From Echinostoma caproni (Eukaryota; Platyhelminthes; Trematoda; Plagiorchiida; Echinostomatidae): 12,901 nt of DNA. A model generated the notes under the pieces. It was not told where the DNA came from. It did not search any database and worked only from the letters and a program-made list of their open reading frames with translations. Shown piece by piece: positions 1-9,438 of the stretch; position 1 is the first letter of the stretch, and each line of letters begins with the position of its first letter. A program made the translations under genes and the position numbers. The DNA lies in the NCBI GenBank assembly GCA_900618425.1, contig UZAN01048595.1, forward strand, positions 5,787-18,687. The letters run 5' to 3'.

Positions 1-407
1 GTTTTACTCTTCTTTTGCCTTATTTGTGCAATAAAAAGTAAACGTGAATCCAATCAGTATGCAGCTAAAATTCTTCAAGGTGGTTCATCAAAATAAACTG
101 TATCCTACAGGCATAAACAACTCCGAAAAACTGCTCGCACGGGATACATTATCGTTCATTGCTTGCACCCACAGTGGAACCTAGTTCGGAGTTTGGATAA
201 GACGGTATCCGTGTTGTAAACCGGTAAAAATGAAAGAGCAAACCTTTGAGTTTTTTTCTCTCACATTCTTTAAATAGCCTTGCAATTGTTCCACTCACTC
301 ATCTTGGACAAACTTATAACATCCACCTCAATTAAGCCCACGTTTTTACTACCTAACTAGGAATACTGGATGGAAATGACCAAATCCCATATCGTATAAT
401 CTGCACT

Positions 408-735
408 ACTCTACATATTAGATCCGTGAAGGAAAACGTTTGGATTAGCCATGACGATGAAAAACCAAAAACAAGTTTATTTTTTGGTGACGACGTTTCG
501 ACCCTCTTGGAAGGCCTTTATCAAGTCAATTATAATCAAGTCAATTGACTTGATAGAGGCCTTCCAATAGGGTCGAAACGTCGTCACCAAAAAATAAACT
601 TGTTTTTGGTTTTTCATCGTCATGGTTAATCCAAACGTTTTCCTTCACGGATCTAATACTATGAGCATGACGCACAATCACTTCAATAACATCCGTTCCA
701 AATTTGGATCTGATATTGTGATACTCTACATATTA
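408..735. repeat. 13-bp direct repeat flanking the foldback
   Basis: ACTCTACATATTA occurs at 408-420 and again at 723-735. The left copy overlaps the first five bases of the foldback; the right copy is 64 bases beyond it. It could be a target-site duplication around a 302-base insertion (421-722), but chance in AT-rich DNA is also possible. Confidence 0.4.
416..658. mobile_element. Near-perfect foldback, MITE-like element
   Basis: Two arms of 116 bases (416-531 and 543-658) are inverted complements with only three mismatches by eye and are separated by 11 bases. The outer ends read TATTAGATCC and GGATCTAATA, so TA dinucleotides sit at both tips, as expected for a TA target duplication of Tc1/mariner-type elements. 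Each arm contains GACGACGTTTCGACCC, and the two arms would fold into a long hairpin. No coding capacity. The very low arm divergence suggests recent insertion or copying, or a long inverted repeat kept intact. A known family name cannot be assigned without a repeat library. Confidence 0.8.
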
Positions 736-1167
736 ATTGCATAAACCGTTGTGCGATAAATGCATAGCACTGTATCACTGGGGTAGCATACTTGCCTGAA
801 CTGTCTGTATTTAGATTAAACTTGTCAATGGCTTTTGCAGATTTTGGATGTTTCGAACTCAGCGCCCACAGTAGTATAGTAACACATTTGTCGAATGAAT
901 TCGGTAATCCCATAGTGTTCTACAAAAATTCAAGAATCACTTGATAACGTTCAAGTTCCTAAGGCCAGCAAGTTGGACCAACCTGGAGTCAGACAATGCA
1001 CCCACTATCCAAACATTGATACACTGCAAAAAATGTATTATTACTAACTTCCATCAGAACATGCAGTTTTAATAAAAACAAAATAGTATCCGCGGCAAAA
1101 CCAAATCCACCCCTACACCCTCAAGTGCTTCGGAAAATAAGGATGAGCATTACAATGCTAAACCTAC

Positions 1168-1514
1168 ATAAGAATTAGGTGAACTGTTTTTAGGTTGAAT
1201 GCACTTGAACAACAGTGCCGGATGATTGAACACTTTTCGAAAAGCGGTAATTGCACAGAGAATAGATTGCGCGCCAACGCCAACAGACCGACGCTTGTCT
1301 GAACAGACCGGGATATCGGGATCCAAGTTCTCCCATTCCTCGAAGTCTGTCTCCGGATCAGGGATTTCAAACTCGTTGGTCGCTATCGATAGATCGGTCT
1401 GGGACGTGAAGACGCCCAAACAGGGTACATTCAACTCATTTTGTATCCAGTCACGCATGGTCGATTCCAGTTGCGCTTGTATTGGACTTGGACGACAAAA
1501 CACGACAAATTCGT
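1168..1514 (-). CDS. RAD54B: RAD54B exon G, VVFCRP to NHP, with long acidic insertion
   Basis: The acceptor ACACCTAG leaves two bases (AC) that complete an Asn codon with the A from exon F. This gives TTK-N-EFVVFCRP, aligned residue for residue with the LPPKIENVVFCRP segment of RAD54B. The exon has 115 codons. PIQAQLESTM matches the Leu-rich helix after CRP, and AITAFRKVFNHPALLFKCI matches the L.K.CNHP..LF helix. Between them are about 45 extra residues, including an acidic stretch (EFEIPDPETDFEEWENLDPD). The 3' boundary is inferred at donor GTAGGT (1167-1162); GTTTAG five bases later is an alternative. The second RecA-like lobe (SGKL..L, DWNP, helicase motifs IV-VI) must lie beyond position 1; I found no match to it in 1-1167. 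Confidence 0.92.
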
Positions 1515-2854
1515 CTAGGTGTAAAAGAATATCAGAGAACCAAAACAACATTAGCGCCAGACAAATTCCAGATCAAGCTGAACATTCCAAACACATCCGC
1601 CAGTCGGTCATGTGTAGCACGCTTTTACAGTTGCGAAACAGAATGAATAGCTGAGAAAAATACAATGTCACAAACAATCTCATCTTCTTACTCATCCGCA
1701 CTGATCTCAATCCATCAAATGTGATTCACAAAACAAGAAGGCGGGATGACAAACTACAGTTCAAATGGTCTAAATCTGGCCTAAGTTGCAAGTAAATCGC
1801 GCGTACAATCCCGCTTGTGCAAGCACTCCATCCCCACTGATACACTTCATCTTCTTTAATATGTGCGTAGCCACTTGAACACTTGACAATGCAATCAATT
1901 TGACGCGTGGGCACACATACACACGTTTGGAGCCAGATCTAAACCACTGGGATCTGCTATTTGTCCCACCCGTTTCTTCTGTCATTCGTAATTAAGGTTA
2001 CGCATTGGCAGGACTACGAATAACTACAAGTGAGCTCGTTCACCCAAGCTGTGTTGTTCCCAGTGTGCTCTGTAAAACAAATCAAACATTAGAATGCATT
2101 ATCTGGATTAGTGCGATGCTGACATCGATTGAACAAAAAACACCCGTCGCTAGAGTATCGCTGCAGGAATAGAAGCATTGCCAATTTGGGTCCTTCTGAA
2201 GTGGAATAGGAAAAGTTTAACCCAAAGTGGACAACCAAAGATTTTAAGGTAACTGGCTTTCACTGTATGAAATAAACAGCCAGTGAAACAGAGAGAAAAT
2301 AAACATCAAGCAGCACAGTTGTAAACGAAACCTTCACAGTTGTATAAATTGTGTCCGCAAACCAATAACATGGCATTATGATTGGTATATTGTACACCTT
2401 GGCATGTGGCACAGAATAGAACGAGACACAACAACAGGTGGTATATTATCAGCTCGGCTAGCTTGTGAAATAACTAAAGTTTCGACTGTTGTTTACACAA
2501 TTGATCATATGGCACAGGATCTGGGAACAGAGCACAGATTAACTGGACAGAATAAAATCCGAGCAGATGGCCATTAAACAGTTGAAAAGCAATTGATGCA
2601 CGAGAGCTGCTTATCCAAAGATTCGGTCAATTAGCATCTTGTTGCGGTTATACACCAAGCAGATCACTCGAACGCAATTCCGCTAATCCAATCCTACCTC
2701 GATTATTGAATATATATATACTACTTATTATGAAATATTCTACCAAGACCATCAGACCACGTTTGTTGGGGTTAGTAGCAACTAACCCACTTACAAAACA
2801 TCGAATCATAGCATTCATTCTTCATTGGACTGGCTCTGAAAGAACTGTCTATCC

Positions 2855-3247
2855 AATGGTTACCCAGTGTTGCAAACAAGGTTATTGTGACGACAATACA
2901 CTTCCTGGGTACAAGTATATGAATGAACTGACAAAAGATTACCGGATACGCATGCCTGACGAGCGGCAAGAACCGCGAAACCGGTCGTGTACTTTCGGGG
3001 GAATTTTGTTCAGTCATTCACATACCACTTATTATTAAATATATATTCTTATTATTATTATATATTCCAACACGTAGTATATGAATGACTGAACGAAATC
3101 TTCCCGGAATCACACGATCGGTTTTGTGGTTCTTTCCGCTCGTCAGGCGTGCGTTTCCCGTAGTCTTTTGTCACTTCCTTCATATACATGTACCCAGAAA
3201 GTGTATTTTCGTCACAATAATCGCATTTGTAAGACCCGGTAAATTTG
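2855..3247. repeat. Diverged large inverted repeat (foldback)
   Basis: Bases of about 2855-3029, read on the minus strand, match about 3073-3247 on the plus strand without gaps over some 160 bases, at roughly 80-85 percent by eye. The AT-rich loop (about 3030-3072) is made of TTA and TAT repeats. Both arms start with TGAATGACTGAAC near the loop and share TTTTGTCA, CATATAC and GTGTATT. Both give a short homologous open frame (MTE.N.P..TR), but there is no sign of selection for protein. Probably an old foldback or MITE-type element or tandem-inverted insertions. Confidence 0.75.
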
Positions 3248-3396
3248 TTCGGACACGCGTTTCATATCACATACCTGTATCAAGGCATGACGATTCTGAA
3301 AGTTAAAGAATCAGAAAGTGTTTGCTAAAATTAGTCGCTCAAATTCATCAGTGATTACAACACTGAGACTCAGACAGCTTTTTGAGAATGAACGCT

Positions 3397-3416
3397 ATAT
3401 CATCAAATGATGATAT
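3397..3416. repeat. Short perfect hairpin
   Basis: ATATCATCA and TGATGATAT form a 9-bp stem with a two-base loop. Intronic and AT-rich; probably without function. Confidence 0.4.
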
Positions 3417-4055
3417 GAGATGAGCAACTGAGGGTTAGCGTGGACGGATTATAGTTAGTGTTTCCCATAAAAAATCCTCCCCGTATCCTACCTAGTGTGA
3501 TGAGTGTTTGATGTTAATGACTCCAAACTAACGGTGGTTTAATGCAGCCATTTAATCTGGAACACAAAAATTGTTCGTACAATAAATCAGGGATGTTTGC
3601 ATTGCAGTCGGCACATAGATACGCACATATGCATAGAATGGACGGAGAAAGGCAGAGGGACTGAGCGATTGCGTTGGGCACCAGAGTTCCTACACAAAAC
3701 TGAAATTGCAATTTGACTTTCAAAGTTTGACCATTTCTGTGTCCCGGAATGAATGATTATATGATGAATCGATAATCTAAGTAAACAAAAATGCATTGTA
3801 CAAGCCAGTAGGAGAAAAACAAACTATGAACATGCTGGCTTTTCACAGAATGTAATAAAAATCTTATTTGGTCAACCAAACATAACATGAGCACTGTTCC
3901 CCTCGGAGATGATCAGCATCCAATGAACAACACTGATCACGAGGGTGAACATACGATTCCCAGCATTGATAAGACTTTTACAAGCCGCAACCAGAGAAGC
4001 TGAGAATATTTCGATGAAGAGAGCTATGCATCATCAAAAGGGATTTTGGATATAC

Positions 4056-4329
4056 TTTTTGTGGTCAGTTCCTTTTGAATCACGTCTACAGTGCGCCGTA
4101 GCAGAAAGGTACTTAGTAGCTGAGATAAACGATACGCAGGAGATTGGGTTTCTTTTGATTCAGACGCAGAATCGGAGTCCAAACCGTGATGAGAATTTGA
4201 TCGAGTCAGCACAAACTGTCNCCGGCCGGGGGCACAGAATTCGGCCAGGGACCACAATTCGTCCAACTGATTTTGTACCGGAGTTCCGGTGAGCAAGAGA
4301 CGGCGTCTGGCCGGTAAATTTCGTAGTGT
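4056..4329 (-). CDS. RAD54B: RAD54B exon F, motif III (LTGTPVQN) and LLRRT; contains an n
   Basis: The acceptor CATAG gives a phase 0 start: [20 protein letters not shown] (motif III), then [16 protein letters not shown] (36 codons to 4222). At n 4221 the frame can be kept formally, but the next residues, [18 protein letters not shown], align downstream of a stretch of about 14-15 residues (the LG...F...F..PI element) found in nearly all SNF2 proteins at this point. That stretch is absent, so the n probably marks a gap, possibly including an intron: GACAG directly before TTT looks like an acceptor. The exon then has an acidic Ser-rich linker ([10 protein letters not shown]) and [21 protein letters not shown]. 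It ends in phase 1 at donor GTATAT (from 4055). LTGTP rather than SGTP fits RAD54B, not RAD54L. Confidence 0.92.
4221..4221. other. Undetermined base (n) inside exon F; probable gap
   Basis: Sits between APGR and QFVLTRS. The conserved SNF2 segment normally found here is missing, so the n likely stands for a collapsed gap rather than a single base. Confidence 0.65.
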
Positions 4330-5971
4330 CTATGCGAAAAGTTCAAACAACAAGCATCGAATACGATTAACAAAGATCTATAGAAAATTCAATAGGAGAA
4401 TGTAACAGAATTGATTACTAATCTTAGAATAAAGTTTGTAGAACCAAAACGTCTCATATATGATTCCATCACTGTTATTTATAGATTCTATTCGTTCGAC
4501 GGGCCTTCTGAGGTGACTGGGTTAGCAAAATGATTAAACACAAATTCATTGATGATGTACGAAACGAAAGACATGCTATATAGCTACTGTCAATACTTAA
4601 CATAAAAAGAGCTAGAACGAATACAAACGATACCGCTTTTCATTCAATTTATGTTGCAAAGGAGGCAAAATCACATTACAAGGCGATGCACGTAAAACCT
4701 TTCAGTACCTGTGCAAAGCAGTAAAAACTGACAGAGATTATTCTTACCATTACACACAGTTGCAAAACCTGGCCTGAAAGTGCATAGGATATGTAGAAAT
4801 CGGACGTTCTCGTCCGTTAGTGTACACGAAACATCCTAAATGCGCAATATCAATAGCGCAGCTCCCATAAAGAAGTTTGACAATTTTTCTTCCGGTTTTC
4901 GACAATCCTGTCATGTTCTATGACAACCTGCGAACTCAGAAAATAACTTCTGCAAATATTACTTTTGGGTTAGCATTAATAGTTGAGTAGTCAGCTTGAA
5001 ACTTCGCTAAGCGAGATCCAGGAGGGACTAGAGTGACTAGACCCTCAAAAGCTCCAGGACCCATAGGAACCTAACAGCAATTTGGTCTGTCAGTACGAAC
5101 TAGGGCAAAAACCGCTGAGTGTAGATGGTAGTGACACGAGTTAAAGCACCGACTGATCCTCAGGTATAGTTCAGTTGCATAAAAGTAAAAAGAGGTATTT
5201 GTGTTCCACTTGTAAGGCCTCGGGTTCCACCGTTAGCCGGATCGATGCATGCGCAATGCTGGTAATACCGAATGGCAGCGAAACAGCACTTTCTGGTTTT
5301 TCAGTTTGGGGTCCCTTTGGTTTAAAGATCACACAGTTAGTTGAAAAAAAATTCGGTGCTCTCAACGCCTTTCTTTATGAACGTGCAACGATGACAACTC
5401 ACTCCGACGCTCTCGAAATTCAATGCAAAAATTTTTCCCCGTGTTATTCATTAGACAATTGGACAAACGCTAACTGGTCACCCATGCGTTCATATCAGCC
5501 CAGATGCGTGGACAGCTGAATTCAAAAGGGTGTGTACAAAGGAAGCCTGCAGTTAACCTGAAGTAGCTTTTCAGCATATTAGTTGCAGTCGGCAAAACTC
5601 TCTTGAACTGAAAACAAAAACTTGTTAACATGCTTTACTTTGCACTCGTTAACCCGCACCCAAATAAAACCAACGGTCCCACTACCTGTGCCCGCGATTA
5701 AACAAATTCGCAGTCGTGTCTCGAATCCTCAAATCAGCCATGTAAGAAAGGCATTTCGGTCGACTGGTGGAAAGCTACGGTTCTGTCAGGAAGTTAGTTC
5801 CTGAACTAATCAGACGATATTCCGACTCACTACGCTCCCGGGATAAACATATTCCCGTGACGAATCCATACAATGGAACGCTGATGATGTAGTTAAGGTC
5901 ATCAGTACATAGATCGTGACTTTTTCACCCACCCCACTCAAGCAACCGCAAGTACTCTTAAATTGACCGCT

Positions 5972-6020
5972 GCCTCTTCCTGGAAATTGGCTGTGCAAAT
6001 GTATATTCAACAAATAAAAG
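5972..6020 (+). repeat. Fragment resembling the SINE-like 3' tail
   Basis: CTTCCTGGAAATTGG, followed by TATATTCAACAAATAAAAG, resembles the end of the element at 6234-6414 (CTTCCAGAAAGTTGACC and TATACTCAATAAACAAATAAAAG region). No tRNA-like head is visible upstream. Probably a truncated or diverged copy. Confidence 0.4.
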
Positions 6021-6233
6021 AAAGCAAAAATGTCACTAAGAAAAAATAATTGAACATCAGTGATCCAATCAATAGCATCAATCAATGTAGAATAAGATTG
6101 TGGTTATACGAGTCACGCACCTTTACCTGTCGGCTTACACCTCCAGTCAAATGTCCCTTTGGGCCTATTTGTATGCACCTCCAAAAAAGTGAAACCCACA
6201 TTTTTGCATCCATAAACATCACCAGTAGTGTTT

Positions 6234-6414
6234 TCGGCGATGGCGGTCGAGAAGCTCAGGTTATTAAAACGGCAAGAAAGAGGTCCGGAATTCGAATCCG
6301 GACACCGAAACTTATCTACCCCATTACAGTATTTTCACTGGCACCCTGGGTATCGCCGTGGCCGGCTTCCAGAAAGTTGACCGTATATTTTTATACTCAA
6401 TAAACAAATAAAAG
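6234..6414 (+). mobile_element. tRNA-derived SINE-like element
   Basis: The first 75 bases (6234-6308) look like a decayed tRNA. TCGGCGA at the 5' end partly pairs with ACACCGA at the 3' end. TGGCGGTCGAG lies in the A-box position, and GGTCCGGAATTCGAATCC resembles a T-arm with B-box core TTCGAATCC. No convincing anticodon arm can be drawn, so it is not a working tRNA gene. A body of about 105 bases follows, ending in an AT-rich tail with CAATAAACAAATAAAAG. This head-body-tail order is that of a SINE, read on the plus strand, opposite to RAD54B. Confidence 0.55.
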
Positions 6415-6503
6415 TAGAAACACTCATTGTTATCATATAGGTACGCCAATTTTGTGAAGAGAATCATCCTTCTGTTTCTTTGTTTATTCTGAGCACGTGT
6501 CAA

Positions 6504-6504
6504 N
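6504..6504. other. Undetermined base (n) in intron
   Basis: Intronic, between the two SINE-like elements. If the exonic n characters are collapsed gaps this one may be too; nothing in the sequence can test that. Confidence 0.5.
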
Positions 6505-6732
6505 TCAAGCACTTGCTTACTTAACTAGCACCTAAAGACGTCACTCTACAGAACAGTAGCTCAGATTGGAATTACGCACCGAGTCATAGTGAACACGGAG
6601 AAGAATAGATAAATCTTAAAATCTAAAAACCTACAGTACACTCATTTCAGAACTAGTTTGTTGATTTTGTTTGAAAACTTGAAGACTGTAAGATTGAGAC
6701 AATGGGGACTTTCCACAGCTTAGACCGAACAC

Positions 6733-6992
6733 GTGGTGATGGCGCAGTGGTTTAGACGCTGTCACCGGCGTGCCTCGAACCTGATGGTCCGAGGTTCGAG
6801 CCCCGTCAGCGCCACCCAACTTTGGTAGTAGGCAGCTTTGCTGTCGTCCGGTTTAATACCACGCCTTACCTAGCGGGGCCTTATGTGGTTCGCCACTCCA
6901 AGCCCCGGGGCTCCGGTCACCTGTTTCCATCACTGAACAGCAGGTTATCATCCCCGTCTGCTGTTTATCACACGAAAGTATGCAATAAAAAG
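6733..6992 (+). mobile_element. tRNA-derived SINE-like element (second family)
   Basis: A GC-rich island in AT-rich intron. TGGCGCAGTGG at 6740-6750 is a good pol III A box, and GGTTCGAGCCC at 6793-6803 is a good B box; their 42-base gap is normal. The 3' side of the head, GTCAGCGCCACC, partly mirrors the 5' side, but the cloverleaf is poor, so this is a tRNA relic rather than a tRNA. A body of about 180 bases follows (with CCCCGGGGCTCCGGTCACC) and ends near TGCAATAAAAAG. The body differs from that of the element at 6234. Intronic, opposite in strand to RAD54B. Confidence 0.62.
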
Positions 6993-8065
6993 ATGGAGAC
7001 AGTTACTTTACAAGAATAGCTTTCTGACCGCGTGCGAATGGGACGGGGAAACATGAGAGTCAGGGATCCCAGTGTTATAAATCCAGTGCTGGATTCAGGC
7101 GAGGCATTTATTCGGAACAACGATAAAAGATTGGGTAAACTGGGCTACATAGACCGAAGCATCTCATCTGGAACAGATCAATCATAATTTCGACAAGCAC
7201 GTAGGATACTGAAATAGCACCGCGGTAGATATGCGTTGTCCGTAGTTACAATTTCAAACACGCTGATCCGTTCCAGGTCTTGTTCATTTTGATCGTTGTA
7301 GGAAACCGCTAACCATATTCTTCTGCACATTCCAAACATACAACTCGAAATGTAAGTAGCACTTTACAACACCAACCGCAGAAACCATGATCGTAACGAT
7401 ACAAAAGGAAAGTGAAGCAATAGCCTGGGACTGAACTAGCAACTGAGGCGGTTGGCTTAACTGAGCGTTGCACAGTAGTACGAGTTTGGCAAGTGTCAAA
7501 AAGCGTTCACCACGGAAAAGGAAATAAATCTTTGGGAATGCACGTGAGGTACGAGTGGGTACATGCGGAGACCGAGAAAGAGGGGCAGAAAAACGATACT
7601 CAAGAAGATAAAATAACGGTTCAATAATGAGTAGTGAACCCCCGAAACTGAAACAGAAACAGTAGATACCACGTTTGTGAAAAACAGATGGCTAATCAGT
7701 CTTGGAGATATTGAATGACACTGTTAGATGGTTAACCTCAAGCTGCAATAGGGTAGAAATAGGTTTACCCTGATATGTACATCTCCGACAGATCGCTGAA
7801 AATGAAGTGCAATTATAACAATCGGACTTCGAAATTAATTATGAGATCAATATTTTTTAAGCATCTGACCAACCACAGCGCAAGCTGACATGAAAAGGCG
7901 AACATCAGTAGTAAATATTGAAAGGCCATTCACGATCATTTGTCAATTCAAACAGCTCTGGCATTTTCTTCACTAAAAAAATCGCATCCGAGATGCTAGC
8001 TTGATCTTGATCTTGTTTGTGACAGGGAATGATTGAGCCACGATGGGGAATCCAAAAGCGCTCAC

Positions 8066-8224
8066 CTGTGAAGTATTGATACCAGCATTTTTTAATCGAT
8101 GACCCTCGTCGCATATGACCATATCCAAATTGGGAATTCCGCATATTTCAGATGAATGTTGCAAAAACATTTCGTAAGACATAATTACTACCGGCGCGGG
8201 ATGATTGCCCTGAGCAAGGTACGC
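8066..8224 (-). CDS. RAD54B: RAD54B exon E, Walker B (DEGH, motif II)
   Basis: Exactly 53 codons between acceptor TTCACAG and donor GTGAGC, phase 0 at both ends. The exon begins AYLAQGNHPAP and continues VVIMSYEMFL, aligning with the VLIISYEMLL strand of RAD54B. It ends with LDMVICDEGHRLKNAGINTSQ. DEGH is the motif II variant typical of RAD54-type SNF2 proteins; its Asp and Glu coordinate magnesium and activate water for ATP hydrolysis. All expected residues are present. The exon sits between two long introns (1.6 kb and 3.7 kb). The residues GNHPAP make the loop before the strand slightly longer than in vertebrates. Confidence 0.95.
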
Positions 8225-9250
8225 CTGTGAACGCAAAGCAAGCAGAGGACGATAGAAATAAATTCTATGATCTGGCTACTGTTGGTTAGCCAGTAGTCAA
8301 TTATTGAAATGAAAATAGCATCGTCGTTCGAAATATATCGCAGGGCAAATTACGGGATGTGCAATGACAACGCACCTAGGTAAATGAATCAATGAGATAA
8401 CCACATTAGAAACCAATTCAAATAAACATGAACGACTTATTGGCTAAACAACGAGTAAATGATCTTTTCAAGTAAATAAAGGATTTTATTTAGTGAACAG
8501 AAGACCTTTGAAATATGATTTAAACCAGGTACAAATACGTATCGATAAGTTGTCTAATCACTAGTCTAAATTACCAATTAGATTGTGAAGGCTTTATTGC
8601 TACAGCATTAGGAATGTCATCTCGACTAGTAACGAAAATAGTCGTTAACAAATGAATAACCTTTTTACCTTGCGACCGGTATATTTATGTGAAAGTTATC
8701 CTAATAGCTACTGACAACGGGCAAATAAAGTTGAATAGTGTGCTTCACAAAGGAACTTCATATGCTCCAGAAACGTTTGTGAATAACACGTTTTTTAACA
8801 GAAGTGATGTATTGCTCAACGTTTCGGTCATCTCCGGTGGTTTTCATCGGGAGGATGCAATCAATCCTCCTGAAGACCATTCCTTGTGTAATTCACGAGA
8901 TTTTGGGAATTTTACTAAATGTTAAACACAGCATGCAAGTTCCTCTGCTGCATTTGAACTGAATGTGGTACCGATGTTATAAACCTTTATGTGGCATTCA
9001 TCATTTACAATTGTATTGCATACTGCATGCGCACAATGAATTCTCTGATCACACAGTTGAGTGTGGTGAACAGGGAACAGGGGCGAACTGCATAGTCAAG
9101 TGGAAGTAATGTTCACTGACGAAATCCGACAAACTAAACCGTGAAGTCTGAAGTAGTGGACCATATAAAGCACCCGTAGAACAAATTTGGTATTGAACTG
9201 GGTGACAATGAGGATGTTTTGGTTGTTTTCTTTTCTTTCATTTTTACTTC

Positions 9251-9365
9251 CTTTTATTGAATATATAAAGTTACAATTTCGGAGAAGGGGAAAGCGTCTA
9301 ATCAAAGGGCTGCTACACAACACATCATGGGGAAAGTTCGACGGTGATGATAAGATTCGAACACA
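9251..9365 (-). repeat. Possible minus-strand SINE-like remnant
   Basis: On the minus strand GTGTTCGAATC (about 9354-9364) resembles a pol III B box. About 85 bases further on comes CTTTATATATTCAATAAAAG (9251-9270), similar to the tails at 6020 and 6414. No A box is apparent upstream, so the element is either truncated or the match is fortuitous. Confidence 0.35.
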
Positions 9366-9390
9366 CGTCCTCTGTAGTGACAATATAGTG

Positions 9391-9438
9391 ATGTTATTGT
9401 TGTTGTTGTTGTCGTCATCGTCGTCCACTGAGGACGAC
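9391..9438. repeat. GTT/GTC trinucleotide tract with a hairpin
   Basis: GTTATTGTTGTTGTTGTTGTC changes into CGTCATCGTCGTCC and ends in a 7-bp hairpin: GTCGTCC at 9420-9426 and GGACGAC at 9432-9438, loop ACTGA. A simple-sequence repeat in an intron. Low-complexity open frames (poly-Asn/Asp or Leu/Ser) across it are artefacts. Confidence 0.8.

Larger units (their letters stand above)
1..1167 (-). other. RAD54B: Start of the intron downstream of RAD54B exon G
   Basis: Follows donor GTAGGT. I looked on the minus strand for the next conserved RAD54B segments (SGKL..L, DG.T, SSKAGGVGLNL, DWNPA) and saw none, so the next exon probably lies outside the window. The stretch contains the near-perfect foldback at 416-658. 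The minus-strand open frame at 683-913 has a chance SSGK but no surrounding similarity. Confidence 0.65.
1515..4055 (-). other. RAD54B: RAD54B intron between exons F and G (2,541 bases)
   Basis: Starts GTATAT and ends ACACCTAG, phase 1. It contains the diverged foldback at about 2855-3247 and a small perfect hairpin at 3397-3416. The stretches 1515-2850 and 3420-4055 show no gene or recognisable repeat. Confidence 0.82.
4330..8065 (-). other. RAD54B: RAD54B intron between exons E and F (3,736 bases)
   Basis: Starts GTGAGC and ends GCATAG, phase 0. It is the longest intron here and lies between motif II and motif III. It holds two tRNA-headed SINE-like elements, a related tail fragment and an n at 6504. 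The stretch 4330-5970 shows no clear feature, although a plus-strand open frame at 5175-5519 is present without recognisable similarity. The stretch 6993-8065 also shows nothing that I can name. Confidence 0.82.

Noticed and set aside
683..913. Minus-strand frame with SSGK, possibly the SGKL segment of the next RAD54B exon
   Set aside because: Surrounding residues do not match the helicase C lobe and the splice context is missing.
1150..1551. Minus-strand open frame with residues before EFVVFCRP and after NSSPNSY
   Set aside because: The core is exon G; the ends read into intron past the TAG acceptor and the GTAGGT donor.
1226..1654. 142-residue plus-strand open frame, the longest on that strand
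   Set aside because: It is antisense to RAD54B exon G over most of its length and is open because the exon is; no family resemblance.
5175..5519. 114-residue plus-strand open frame in the longest intron
   Set aside because: No motif, no splice or promoter context and no recognisable relative; probably chance.
7400..7500. Sequence with a faint tRNA-like B box on the minus strand (GTTCAGTCCCAGG)
   Set aside because: The central G and A of the B box are lost and no cloverleaf can be drawn.
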